DNA of 64,000 nt from Pollutimonas sp036675275. Lineage in GTDB: Bacteria > Pseudomonadota > Gammaproteobacteria > Burkholderiales > Burkholderiaceae_B. The DNA is taken from the NCBI GenBank assembly GCA_036675275.1, contig JAKFFG010000026.1, positions 1 to 64,000 on the forward strand. The letters run 5' to 3'. Positions 49,984-58,683 of this stretch are shown in pieces. The notes below the pieces were generated by a model, which saw only the letters and a list, made by a program, of their open reading frames with translations, did no database searches and was not told the DNA's origin. Position 1 is the stretch's first letter. Every line of letters starts with the position of its first letter. Both the position numbers and the translations under genes were made by a program.

Positions 49984-50388
49984 ATGTTCATGCTGAATAC
50001 CGCAGGCGCAATGCTCAGTGCTTCAGTGCCGGATGTCTGCAAGACGCCGGCTGGCCCCGCCGTTGTGCCGGTGCCTTATCCCAATATTGGCATGTCGGTG
50101 CAGGCTGACCCGGGCGCCATTGTTGACAATGTCCTGCTCGTTGCGATGCCCGCACTCAATGTCGGCACCACGATCTTGATGACCAACGGGGATCAGGCCG
50201 GTGTACTGGGAGGTGTCGCCAGCAACATGATCATGGGTGAGGCGAGCTTTGTCACCAGCAGCCTCAAAGTCATGGTGGGAGGCATGCCCGCAGTGCGGAT
50301 GAACGACATGACTATGCACAATTCAGAGAACACCATGGGTGCGGCCGTGATGCCCGGCGACCAAATTATCGTCATGGCGATGGGATAG
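49984..50388 (+). CDS. DUF4150 PAAR-like protein, no fused toxin
   Basis: A 134-residue protein of the PAAR-like DUF4150 family: SVPDVCKTPAGPAVVPVPYPNIG near the start is the hallmark, followed by Gly/Met-rich strands (GGMPAVRMNDMTMHNSENTMGA). PAAR-like proteins sharpen the VgrG tip. Most described DUF4150 proteins with effector roles continue into a toxin domain. This one ends after the PAAR-like fold, so any cargo must be separate. The AGGAGGATCAAGA before the ATG is a strong ribosome-binding site. Confidence 0.88.
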   Translation: MFMLNTAGAMLSASVPDVCKTPAGPAVVPVPYPNIGMSVQADPGAIVDNVLLVAMPALNVGTTILMTNGDQAGVLGGVASNMIMGEASFVTSSLKVMVGGMPAVRMNDMTMHNSENTMGAAVMPGDQIIVMAMG

Positions 50389-50392
50389 GAAA

Positions 50393-51076
50393 ATGAATAT
50401 ATCAGCACGACTGCTCTCACCACTTACTGCGTTTGCGCGGGCCGCCGCAGTGCTGGTGCCGGCACTGGTCCTTGGCGGCTGCAGCTCCAGCATGCTGGGC
50501 GGGTCATCCAAAGAAGACGCGCTCAAGGCACTGCAATGGTCGTATGGATCCGAGGGAGTACAAATCGCCATCGATGCCGATCCGCGCTTGAATCTGTCCG
50601 ACGGCCAGCCGCATAGCCTGGCGGTCACCGTGGTGCAGTTCGCCGACCCGACTGCTTTCGCGGCCTACACAAAAGACAACTCCAAACTGGCCCAGCTGTT
50701 GCTGGCGGAAACGGCGCCTGCCGGAATGCTGTCATTGCAACGCTTGTTCGTCATGCCGGGCGAACAACGCCGTGTGACCTTGCCGCGGGCGGAAAAAGCG
50801 CAGTATGTGGGCCTGGCAGCAGGCTACTATCGCCTGGACCCCGCCGTCAGCACCCGCCTTTATCGCATAGGCGTCGATGTCGACTCCAGCGGCATCGTCA
50901 TCAAGAACCACAAGGCAGCGCCCGCGCCGCTTGAAATCGGGCTGAACCTGGGCCCGGAAAGCATTCTGGACGCGCCGGGCACCCGCCCTGCCGAAGTGCA
51001 GCCGACCCAGCCCAAAGCGGGTCTGGTTGCAGCCGAACCCATGCCGGCGTCCGGCACGAGTCCTAAAAAACAATGA
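50393..51076 (+). CDS. tssJ: T6SS outer-membrane lipoprotein TssJ
   Basis: A 227-residue lipoprotein with lipobox LGGC (acylated Cys30), after a hydrophobic signal (AAAVLVPALVLGG). The TssJ/VasD beta-sandwich is seen in LNLSDGQPHSLAVTVVQFADPTAFAAY and PGEQRRVTLPRAEKAQYVGLAAGYYRLDP. The C-terminal extension of about 60 residues is Pro/Ala-rich and longer than in most TssJ. It anchors the TssL-TssM complex at the outer membrane. It is 4 bp past the DUF4150 gene, showing that the accessory cassette is inserted into the core operon. Confidence 0.93.
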   Translation: MNISARLLSPLTAFARAAAVLVPALVLGGCSSSMLGGSSKEDALKALQWSYGSEGVQIAIDADPRLNLSDGQPHSLAVTVVQFADPTAFAAYTKDNSKLAQLLLAETAPAGMLSLQRLFVMPGEQRRVTLPRAEKAQYVGLAAGYYRLDPAVSTRLYRIGVDVDSSGIVIKNHKAAPAPLEIGLNLGPESILDAPGTRPAEVQPTQPKAGLVAAEPMPASGTSPKKQ

Positions 51077-51092
51077 ACCAGGCAATACAAGC

Positions 51093-52487
51093 ATGAGCGT
51101 CAATCGAAACCAACCACTATTCTGGCACCAGGGCCTGTTCCTTCAGCCGCACCATTTTCAGTATCACGATGCATGGATACAGCAGACCCAGGCCCGCTGG
51201 CTTGAGCTGACATCGCCCTGGGCCTGGGGCCTGGGTGCGCTAAAGATCAGCGAGACCGCCTTGTCTGCGCAACAGTTGGCCATCGAGGAAATCTCCATAC
51301 GCTGGCGCGATGGCACCCTGACGGAAAGTCCCGGGAATGCGCAGATCGAGTCGCTGCGTTTCAAGCTGGCCGATTTTGCCAGCGGCCCGCGCACGGTATA
51401 TGTGGGCTTGCGCCGCATCGAGGACGAGCAGATCAACGTCCAGACATTCGAGAATCTGGATGATGCCGTCCAGGCCGATGCCCGCATGATCGTACCGGCC
51501 GACGCCGAAGCTGTATCCGACCGCTACGCGGGCGGTCCCACTGCGCGCGTGACTTTCATGACATATGTCTTGCGCCTGTTCTGGGAAGACGAGCTCGAGA
51601 ATCTGGGTCAATACGACTTGATGCCTTTGGTAAGCCTGGAACAGGACGGCGACGTCATCCGCGTGAATCCGGCTTTCGTCCCGCCATGCCTGAATCTGGC
51701 TGCTTCCCCGGTACTGCAACAGATGTTGCGCGAGGTACGCGACGACATCATAGGCCGTGCGCGACAACTGGAAATCTTCAAGCAGCCTATCGCCAGCCGC
51801 GGCGGAGACGAGAACCAGCCAAGTCCGATACTGGCCCTGTCCATCCTGAATCGATATGGGCCGGCGCTAAACACCATGGTGTCTACGCCCCAGACGCATC
51901 CCTGGGCTGCCTACAACCTGCTTACCCAGCTCGCGGGCGAACTCAGCACGTTCTCGGAGTACTGCGATCTGCTGGGCGAGACGCGGGATGGACAACGGCT
52001 TATCGACCCCTACCGGCATCAAGGGCTCGGGCCGTCCATGAAAGGCGTAATGGACCTGGTTCGCCACCTGTTGAATGAGATTACCGTGGGGCCCGAAATG
52101 CTGGTCCATTTTGAGCAGACTGCCAGCTCGCCCGACCTGTTCCACGCCGATCTTAGACCCGATTTCTTCGGACCGCGCCATCGCTATTACCTGATGGCGC
52201 GCAGTTCCCTTACGCCGGTCGAACTGGGCCAGAAAATCATTCTCGAAGGCAAGCTGGGGGTGCCGGACCAGATGGAGACGCTCATCACACGCTCATTGCC
52301 CGGTATAGACCTGCTGCCCCTCGCCACATTGCCGCTGGGTTTGCCGCGACGCACCGGCGCGACCTACTTCCGCCTCGAAAGCCTGTCGGATGCGTGGGAT
52401 GCCGTTATGCGCGCAAGCAGCCTGGCGCTGTTCCTGCCCGACGCGCCACCAGAATTGCGCCTGGAAATCATTGTTATTAAAGGATAA
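51093..52487 (+). CDS. tssK: T6SS baseplate-to-membrane adaptor TssK
   Basis: A 464-residue VasE/TssK protein with the standard start: PLFWHQGLFLQPHHFQYHD. The core shows LSILNRYGPALNTMVSTPQTHPWAAYNLLTQLAGELSTF and the C-terminal LPGIDLLPLATLPLGLPRRTGATYFRLE, which contacts TssL/TssM. TssK trimers join the phage-like baseplate to the inner-membrane complex. An in-frame ATG-like codon 66 bp upstream lies inside tssJ and is rejected in favour of MSVNRNQPLFW. Confidence 0.96.
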   Translation: MSVNRNQPLFWHQGLFLQPHHFQYHDAWIQQTQARWLELTSPWAWGLGALKISETALSAQQLAIEEISIRWRDGTLTESPGNAQIESLRFKLADFASGPRTVYVGLRRIEDEQINVQTFENLDDAVQADARMIVPADAEAVSDRYAGGPTARVTFMTYVLRLFWEDELENLGQYDLMPLVSLEQDGDVIRVNPAFVPPCLNLAASPVLQQMLREVRDDIIGRARQLEIFKQPIASRGGDENQPSPILALSILNRYGPALNTMVSTPQTHPWAAYNLLTQLAGELSTFSEYCDLLGETRDGQRLIDPYRHQGLGPSMKGVMDLVRHLLNEITVGPEMLVHFEQTASSPDLFHADLRPDFFGPRHRYYLMARSSLTPVELGQKIILEGKLGVPDQMETLITRSLPGIDLLPLATLPLGLPRRTGATYFRLESLSDAWDAVMRASSLALFLPDAPPELRLEIIVIKG

Positions 52488-52490
52488 GCC

Positions 52491-53168
52491 GTGCGCCTGA
52501 CCCAATTTTGGATGACCTCGATGGAGACGGCCCGGACCGCGGTCGCAGAACCCGGACAGACCGCGCCCAGGCTGGCCGGCCAGATCCAGGCCGATCTCGA
52601 GCGCGCATGCGCGAGCGCCCTGGACCAGGGCTATGCGTCCGCCGACATTCAATCCGCTCTATTCGCTGTCGTTGCCTGGATAGACGAAATTGCCATGACA
52701 CATCCGTGGGCTGGTGCTGCCGAATGGCGGCTCGCCCCACTGCAACGGCACTATTTCTCGACCACCCGCGCCGGCAGCGAGTTTTTTGAACGCCTGGATG
52801 CCCTGCCGGACGAAAGCACGGACGTGCGCGAAGTGTACGCACTGGCGCTGCTGGCCGGCTTCAGCGGCCGCTATAGCTATCGCCCTGCCGGCGAACTGGC
52901 CGGCTACCGCCAGAACATTTTGTCGCGTGTTGCCGAAGAGCGCGCCATGGCTCCACTGTTGTCGAGTGAACCGCTGTTTCCCGACGCCGGCGAGCTGGCC
53001 AAAGCGCCGTCAAGACGCTCGCGCGGCAACTTTCCGTCCTTTGTCACTTTCTTGTTGATCGCAATACCAGTGACCTGCCTGGCTGTGCTTTATATAGTCC
53101 TGGATCATCACGCCAGTGCAGTGGCTGCTCAGCTCGTAGCCCCGTTGTCGTCCCAAATCAAGCCATGA
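52491..53168 (+). CDS. tssL: T6SS inner-membrane protein TssL (DotU family), short form
   Basis: A 225-residue DotU/TssL protein beginning with GTG, 3 bp after tssK. The cytoplasmic domain shows ALFAVVAWIDEIAMTHPWAGAAEWRLAPLQRHYFSTTRAGSEFFERLDAL (the A-x-D-E pattern) and EVYALALLAGFSGRYSYRPAGEL. One transmembrane helix is near residues 182-203 (FVTFLLIAIPVTCLAVLYIVL). Only about 20 residues follow it, so there is no OmpA-like peptidoglycan-binding extension. That role may be taken by the SPOR domain of TssM. Confidence 0.93.
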   Translation: MRLTQFWMTSMETARTAVAEPGQTAPRLAGQIQADLERACASALDQGYASADIQSALFAVVAWIDEIAMTHPWAGAAEWRLAPLQRHYFSTTRAGSEFFERLDALPDESTDVREVYALALLAGFSGRYSYRPAGELAGYRQNILSRVAEERAMAPLLSSEPLFPDAGELAKAPSRRSRGNFPSFVTFLLIAIPVTCLAVLYIVLDHHASAVAAQLVAPLSSQIKP

Positions 53169-53193
53169 ATCTGATCTTCTTTCCAGTGCAGCA

Positions 53194-56100
53194 ATGATAA
53201 AAAAACTATTCGTACTACTGGGCTGGCTGGCCGGCCTGCTTTTTCTGGCTGCAGCTTGCTGGCTATTGGGCATCTATCTGGACTGGCCCATGTGGCGATG
53301 GCCGCTCGTGTTCTTTGGCGCACTGGCAGCCGGCTGGATTGCCCTGAGGCTGCGCCGGTATTGGCTGGCCTGGCGATTGCGCCGGCGGCTTGCCCGGCCC
53401 GTCGGCAATAGCCAGACACTGAATGTCCAGCGCGTCGATCAGGATTGGAAGGCCGGCGTGCGCACTTTGCGCGAGTCGCGCCTGTCGCGCTTTGGATCGC
53501 CGCTATATGTACTGCCCTGGTTCATCGCACTGGGGCGCGAGGCCGACGGCAAATCGGACTTGTTGACCCGCGTATCCAGCGCCGGTCCCGTGCACGCCGA
53601 CGGCGAAGAATTGCCTACCTTGCGCTGGTGGCTGCTGAGCAATGGGGTGGTGCTCGACCCCAGCGACGGCCTCAGCAACGACAATGAAACCCCCGGCTCG
53701 CAATACTGGAACAGAATCCTGCATTGCATGCTGCGCACCCGGCGCCGTGAGCCGCTGAACGGGATGATCATCCCATTGAACGCGCAATGGCTGCTTCAGA
53801 GCGATGACGTGGAGCTGGCGGAAACCGGTCGCCGGCTACGCAAGCGCCTGGACGAACTAAGCCGCATATATAACGTTCGACTCCCAATCTATATTGTTCT
53901 GACGCATTGCGAGCAATTGCCCGGGGTCCAGGCCTGGGGCGAATCGCTGGATGCCGAAATGCGCTCGAAAGCCATGGGGTATTTAAGCACGGAGCCTCAG
54001 GAAAGCACCAAGCAGTTCATCGAAAACGCCTTCCAGAGCATTGTTGGGCGCATGCTGGATTTGCGCATTCTGCAAGGCATGCGCAATCTGCCCGACGCCG
54101 ATTCCTTCAGTCTGCCCGAGCGCATGGCGACGCTGGCAGTACGCTTGAACAAGCTCGTCCATCCGGCCTTCCAGGCCACTCCCTATGCCGAAACACCGCT
54201 GCTGGGCGGCCTGTTCCTGACCGCCAGACCCGCCGATGCGCACGCCCGCGAGCCCGGATGGTTCATGGCAGAGCTGTTCGATCAAATATTGCCCATGCAG
54301 CGCCACGCGTGGCAGCCCATCGAGCGGTGGCGCCATTGGCGCCGATTGCTGCGTCACGCGGCGGTAATCGGCTGGCTGGTAGTCTGCACCGGCACAGCGG
54401 TGCTGATGGTGCATGGTTCGCGCGTGACACAGACGCAGTTGCACGCCATCAAAGCTTACACGCCTTCAGCGTTTACGGGTAACCTGACCAACGATCTGGC
54501 CGTTTTGCAACAAGCGCGCGACTCCATCGACGCGCTGGAAGATCACCGAACATGGAAGACACGCTGGTTGCCGTTTCAATGGCACGTCAGCAATGTGGAA
54601 GAGTCCATGCGCGCGCTCTATGTACAGAACTTCCGCCGACAGATCGTCGACCTGCACCTGACTCCCTTGCTGTCCACAAGCCTGCCCTTGATTCCGTCCC
54701 AGAAAGACAATTTGCTGCTGGCCGCGTGGGCGGAGAACCTGGTGCGTCAGATCAACCTGATGAATGGCGTGCTCGATGACCAGGACGTCACGCAGCTGCC
54801 TCTTCCGGGTTCCGGGCTTTCGCAGATCTACAAGAGCATAGATCAGCCCACTCCCAATCCGATCGAATTGCATCTGCTGGGCGACCTCTATCGCGACTAC
54901 TTGCTATGGGAGACCGATACAGCCCTGCTCACTGAACGGCGAAATGCGCTACGTGAAACACTGAATGACCTGGAACTGCCCGAGCGACCCATACAGTGGC
55001 TCTATGCCTGGGTAGACCTGCAAGGCTATCTCATGCCGGTACGCATTACGGACTACTGGAATATTCCTGAAACGGACGGGCAAGCCGAGGTTCCGGCGGC
55101 GCTGACCTTCAAAGGCGAGCGCGCCGTCTCTTCGTTCCTCGCAGAACTGGGAACAGCCAGCGGCTACACCACGGTATGGGAGCAGCGCCATGCCAACTTT
55201 GAACATCACTATTTGCAGACAGGACTGCAGGCATGGCATGAATTCGCCGTGGCGTTTCCTTATGCAGCCGACCGCCTGCCGGATGCCAGCGCAAGACGGG
55301 CCGTACTTTCGGACCTGATGGGCGAGTCCGATCCCTATCGACGGCTGCTGGCCGATATTGCCGCCGTCGGAAATCAGTTGCCGGAAAAGAAACGGCCGCT
55401 ATGGGTTCAGCAAGTCATCCGCATCAATGAGCTTGAACAATTGGCCGGCGGATCCAGCAAGACCGGTCTATCGGCAGCGGTGCATGAAGCGAACGTCGTG
55501 AACCGCCTTGGCGCCGATGCCATGAAGACCCTGCCCGTCACCCGCTCCATCCCCAAAAGCCTGGACTATCTGCATGGTGACCAGACATCGCTGGCCGACT
55601 TCAATAACTACCAGAAAGGCCTGAAGACAACGATACAGGAACTGATGCAAGGCAATGGCAGCGCAATGAAGTCGGCCGCGAACATATGGGCGTTCGGTCA
55701 TGACCCTAACGTCAAGTCCGTACCACTGGTCGATGCGTCCAAGGCACTGCACAGCTTGAAAGCCACACTGGATGCCTCGGACGACGCCCATACGGATCCC
55801 ATCTGGAAAGTGGTGGAGGGTCCGCTGGACTTCACGCTCGATTACGCCGCAAGATCGGCGGCCTGCGGCCTGCAAAATGAGTGGAGCGGCTCGGTGGTGA
55901 ATGCCATCCAGGGCGTCAGCGACACAGGGTTGGCCGATACCCTGCTCTACGGCGACCGCGGCCAAGTCACCACATTTCTTGATGGATCCGTCAAGAACTT
56001 TGTCGACAAGGGCTCTGTCCGGTATGAGCCGCGACTGGCCATGAATCGTGCCATACCGTTGAACGGGCAGTTTTATGCCTTCATCAACCAGGCGCAGCTG

Positions 56101-57132
56101 AATCAAGTGAACATCCTGGCCGACAAGCGCAAGGCGGATTCGTCGCAAACAGAGATTGCCGCGCTGACTCAACAGAACACGGGCCTGGAGCAGCAGATTG
56201 CAAAGCTTGAAGCCACCACTGGCAGCGTCACCCTCACGACGGTTCCGACCCAGGTCAATCCTGGAGCCCGGGCTCTTCCGGAAAGCGTCAATCTGACTGT
56301 GCAGTGCGCAGCCAAGACACTGACACTCGAGAACTTGAATTTCCCGAACAGCGCCACCTTTCCGTGGTCGCTCGCGTCATGCAGCGATACCGTGCTGACC
56401 ATCAAGACCGAAGATTCGGTCCTGGTCAAACAGTGGGGCGGAGCACGAGGGTTTATTTCATTCTTGCGAGAGTTTTCCAGCGGGCAACGCCGCTATGTCC
56501 CCGCGGATTTTCCCGATAGTGCCAAATCGCTGGAGGCCGCAGCCATCGAGTTCATTCTGGTGTCTTACCGCATGCAAGGCCAATCTGCACTGCTGAAGGC
56601 CTTCGAGGAAGCCGATCACCTGACATCCCAGGTAGACCAGAACAAAGCGAAAATCAACGCACTGGATCCCGGCGCCCAACAGCCGGGCGCGATAGTGCAG
56701 CCGGCATCAATGCCCCACGTGCCTGATCGAATTGCCTCATTTTGCATGGGTCCCGTCAACTCAGTAGCGCCCATGGTCAAGACCGCCCCCGATACGGTAA
56801 AGGAAGCCGCCAAACCGCGGGAAGCCGCAAAACCGCGCGCGCCCCGGCATTCAGGGAAAAAAGCCAATACCGCAACACTCAAGGCGGCCCATGCGGCCGA
56901 ACCTGGAACATTCTCTGTGCAAGTGGGCGTTTTCGAGCATCCCGAAGCCGTACATGACAAACTGAGCGCCAATGGCTATACCGTGGTTGAGGTTCCCCTG
57001 CAGTTGAAAGGCAAGAACTACACCAGCGTCGTCATCCGGGGCTATGGCAACAAAAGCCTGGCCGAACAGGCTGCAGAGAAAATAGGCGGGATACTGAAGC
57101 TCACGCCCCAGGTGATTCGGCATGAACCATGA
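53194..57132 (+). CDS. tssM: T6SS inner-membrane protein TssM (IcmF family) with C-terminal SPOR domain
   Basis: A 1312-residue IcmF/TssM protein. Membrane helices are at about 5-25, 33-52 and 388-410. A P-loop-like GREADGKS (residues 114-121) lies in the cytoplasmic NTPase-like domain. The periplasmic part (about 411-1130) has the IcmF-related and TssM C-terminal blocks, including FPWSLASCSDTVLTIKTEDSVLVKQWGGARG, the TssJ-binding beta-sandwich. After a Lys/Ala/Pro linker, the last 75 residues (about 1238-1312: FSVQVGVFEHPEAVHDKL, then YTSVVIRGYGNKSLAEQAAEKI) form a SPOR-type domain. SPOR domains bind glycan strands lacking stem peptides. This tail is not part of the usual TssM. The gene starts 25 bp past tssL. 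Confidence 0.93.
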   Translation: MIKKLFVLLGWLAGLLFLAAACWLLGIYLDWPMWRWPLVFFGALAAGWIALRLRRYWLAWRLRRRLARPVGNSQTLNVQRVDQDWKAGVRTLRESRLSRFGSPLYVLPWFIALGREADGKSDLLTRVSSAGPVHADGEELPTLRWWLLSNGVVLDPSDGLSNDNETPGSQYWNRILHCMLRTRRREPLNGMIIPLNAQWLLQSDDVELAETGRRLRKRLDELSRIYNVRLPIYIVLTHCEQLPGVQAWGESLDAEMRSKAMGYLSTEPQESTKQFIENAFQSIVGRMLDLRILQGMRNLPDADSFSLPERMATLAVRLNKLVHPAFQATPYAETPLLGGLFLTARPADAHAREPGWFMAELFDQILPMQRHAWQPIERWRHWRRLLRHAAVIGWLVVCTGTAVLMVHGSRVTQTQLHAIKAYTPSAFTGNLTNDLAVLQQARDSIDALEDHRTWKTRWLPFQWHVSNVEESMRALYVQNFRRQIVDLHLTPLLSTSLPLIPSQKDNLLLAAWAENLVRQINLMNGVLDDQDVTQLPLPGSGLSQIYKSIDQPTPNPIELHLLGDLYRDYLLWETDTALLTERRNALRETLNDLELPERPIQWLYAWVDLQGYLMPVRITDYWNIPETDGQAEVPAALTFKGERAVSSFLAELGTASGYTTVWEQRHANFEHHYLQTGLQAWHEFAVAFPYAADRLPDASARRAVLSDLMGESDPYRRLLADIAAVGNQLPEKKRPLWVQQVIRINELEQLAGGSSKTGLSAAVHEANVVNRLGADAMKTLPVTRSIPKSLDYLHGDQTSLADFNNYQKGLKTTIQELMQGNGSAMKSAANIWAFGHDPNVKSVPLVDASKALHSLKATLDASDDAHTDPIWKVVEGPLDFTLDYAARSAACGLQNEWSGSVVNAIQGVSDTGLADTLLYGDRGQVTTFLDGSVKNFVDKGSVRYEPRLAMNRAIPLNGQFYAFINQAQLNQVNILADKRKADSSQTEIAALTQQNTGLEQQIAKLEATTGSVTLTTVPTQVNPGARALPESVNLTVQCAAKTLTLENLNFPNSATFPWSLASCSDTVLTIKTEDSVLVKQWGGARGFISFLREFSSGQRRYVPADFPDSAKSLEAAAIEFILVSYRMQGQSALLKAFEEADHLTSQVDQNKAKINALDPGAQQPGAIVQPASMPHVPDRIASFCMGPVNSVAPMVKTAPDTVKEAAKPREAAKPRAPRHSGKKANTATLKAAHAAEPGTFSVQVGVFEHPEAVHDKLSANGYTVVEVPLQLKGKNYTSVVIRGYGNKSLAEQAAEKIGGILKLTPQVIRHEP

Positions 57133-57319
57133 TTCCGCTTCGATACAGGACTTCGGCATGTGGGAATATTCTGCTTTTGCGCTTTTTTATATCGTGATCG
57201 GATTTGGTTTGGGACGCCTGCGCTGGTACAGCGTTTATCGCAAGCTATTACGGGAGCGCCCGCAACGGCGCGCCCGCCAGGCGGCCAACCGAACGGCGAT
57301 GGACCACGGACAGGAGTAG
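57122..57319 (+). CDS. Small single-pass membrane protein at the end of the T6SS operon
   Basis: A 65-residue frame whose ATG lies in the last codons of tssM (11-bp overlap, different frame), suggesting translational coupling. It has a hydrophobic helix (SAFALFYIVIGFGLGRL) followed by a strongly basic tail (YRKLLRERPQRRARQAANR), which would lie in the cytoplasm by the positive-inside rule. It resembles no family I recognise. The coding potential is moderate; an alternative start is the Met at residue 13. Confidence 0.5.
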   Translation: MNHDSASIQDFGMWEYSAFALFYIVIGFGLGRLRWYSVYRKLLRERPQRRARQAANRTAMDHGQE

Positions 57320-57332
57320 CCCGCAATCCGCG

Positions 57333-57388
57333 ATCCGGGATGGAAGATCCGGGATGGAAGATCCCGGATGGAAGATCCCGGATGGAAG
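57333..57388. repeat. Four 14-bp tandem repeats with two-fold symmetry
   Basis: Units are ATCCGGGATGGAAG at 57333-57346 and 57347-57360, then ATCCCGGATGGAAG at 57361-57374 and 57375-57388. The 9-mers ATCCGGGAT of units 1-2 are the reverse complements of ATCCCGGAT in units 3-4, so the array can fold into nested hairpins with GGAAG spacers. It sits in the 77-bp gap between the convergent T6SS operon and the esterase gene and may act as a two-way transcription block. Confidence 0.85.
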
Positions 57389-57396
57389 GTCCGCAA

Positions 57397-58533
57397 TCAT
57401 CCATCGCGACGGTGCATGTTGAAGAATTGCCAGATCAGCGCGGAAGCCGCCGGCCCTTCTTTCGCGTTGAATTTCTGCGTGGCATCGCCGCCGCTCCAAG
57501 CGTGTCCCACGCCGTTGATCAGGCATAGGCGAACGATTGCCTTGCGGTCGCGCAGAAAATCCCATCGCTGATATTCGCGCGCTGTACCCTTGGCCAGCAC
57601 CGCTTCCTTGGCGGCCGGCTTGACCGTTCTACGCAGCGCAAGGCCGGACGCGGTCTTGGCCGGAATCACGCCATGAGGCTGCGGCAACCAGTTGATATGT
57701 ACGAACTGTTGTGCCAGTTGCGTGGCATTGCGCGGGGCCACGACAGCATCGTTCTGTCCATGCAGAATCAAGGCCGGCATGCCAGGATATTCGTCGGCGT
57801 CCCTGAGCAGCGACTCAATCAAGGCGGCGGGCTCATGCAGCGCCCCGCGCCGCATGGTTCGCATTCCATCGGAAGGGCTGCGCGCCTCACCCAATGCAGC
57901 GCCCGAGTGCAATGCAGCCGCGGCAAACAAGCCCGGATGACGCAATGCGGTCAATCCGGCCATACCGGCGCCTGCCGACATGCCCGCCACATATACTCTG
58001 GCACGATCCAGCTTATGGCGGGAAACAATAGTGTTCGTCAGCTCTGCAATCGCATCGGCTTCGGCGCAACCATGGGCGCTGTCCGGCTGAAACCACCGCC
58101 AGCAGCGCAACGCCTGAACGCGCCGGGTTTGCTGAGGATAAATCACGACAAAGCCCTTGCTGTCTGCCAGGCGGTTCATGCGCGATCCCAGCGCCATCTC
58201 GTAGGCGGTTTGCTGGCACCCGTGCAGCATTACAAGCAGCGGCATGCCCGCTACGGATCGTCCTGGCGGCTTATACAAGCCATATGCAAGCCGACCCAGC
58301 AGCTCTGTCCGGGACGGCGAGGTCTTGTGCACGAGACTTTGCCATGTCCCCTGCCAGGCCCGTGGCGCCGTGGAGGCCGGCTTGGCAGGCGCCTTGCGCA
58401 CAACCGCCTTCTTGACTGTTTTCTTGCGGACCGGTTTTGCCGCCGGCACACTTACCATCTTGATCGCTTGCCGCTGCAAACGGGACATACGCCTGATCGT
58501 GGAAAAAACCAGGCTGCCGAGCTTTCTGGCCAT
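57397..58533 (-). CDS. PHB depolymerase-family esterase
   Basis: A 378-residue protein of the PHB-depolymerase esterase (LpqC-like) family. Residues 1-75 form a basic Lys/Ala/Pro-rich arm. The catalytic domain begins near RLAYGLYKPPGRSVAGMPLLVMLHGCQQTAYEM (oxyanion motif HGCQQ), with lipase box GMSAGAGM (Ser186), an Asp in the later DGRT-like region, and His in NGVGHAWSGGD. Such enzymes cleave poly-3-hydroxybutyrate or aryl esters. The start at 58533 has GGAGGCGT just before it and is preferred over an ATG at 58656. No clear signal peptide is present, so an intracellular role is more likely than secretion. Confidence 0.87.
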   Translation of the reverse strand: MARKLGSLVFSTIRRMSRLQRQAIKMVSVPAAKPVRKKTVKKAVVRKAPAKPASTAPRAWQGTWQSLVHKTSPSRTELLGRLAYGLYKPPGRSVAGMPLLVMLHGCQQTAYEMALGSRMNRLADSKGFVVIYPQQTRRVQALRCWRWFQPDSAHGCAEADAIAELTNTIVSRHKLDRARVYVAGMSAGAGMAGLTALRHPGLFAAAALHSGAALGEARSPSDGMRTMRRGALHEPAALIESLLRDADEYPGMPALILHGQNDAVVAPRNATQLAQQFVHINWLPQPHGVIPAKTASGLALRRTVKPAAKEAVLAKGTAREYQRWDFLRDRKAIVRLCLINGVGHAWSGGDATQKFNAKEGPAASALIWQFFNMHRRDG

Positions 58534-58597
58534 ACGCCTCCGATACCTGGGTGCCACGCCCGCAGCACGCCGCGACAGGTTGAACAACAATTGAAAA

Positions 58598-58630
58598 GAT
58601 GCAGGGTATCGTAACGCAGTGCCCTGTATC
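58598..58630. other. Imperfect inverted repeat upstream of the first diguanylate cyclase gene
   Basis: GATGCAGGG (58598-58606) and CCCTGTATC (58622-58630) pair with one G-T wobble across a 15-base spacer in the 150-bp gap between the divergent esterase and cyclase genes. It could be an operator dyad, but no known motif was recognised, and the rest of the gap shows no clear promoter. Confidence 0.35.
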
Positions 58631-58683
58631 ATTGCCGGATCCGCGCGTATCCACATATTTCCGTTCGACTCCGCCCTTTTTTA

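Noticed and set aside
45686..50388. Search for a toxin/immunity pair in the T6SS accessory genes
   Set aside because: No nuclease, lipase, amidase, muramidase, NADase or pore-forming motif was recognised, so no effector or immunity call is made.
51027..51092. Longer tssK start within tssJ
   Set aside because: The extra residues are the tssJ C-terminal coding region in another frame; TssK proteins start near MSVNRNQPLFW.
57333..57388. Tandem repeat considered as a CRISPR-like array
   Set aside because: Units are contiguous 14-mers with no unique spacers, and no cas genes are nearby.
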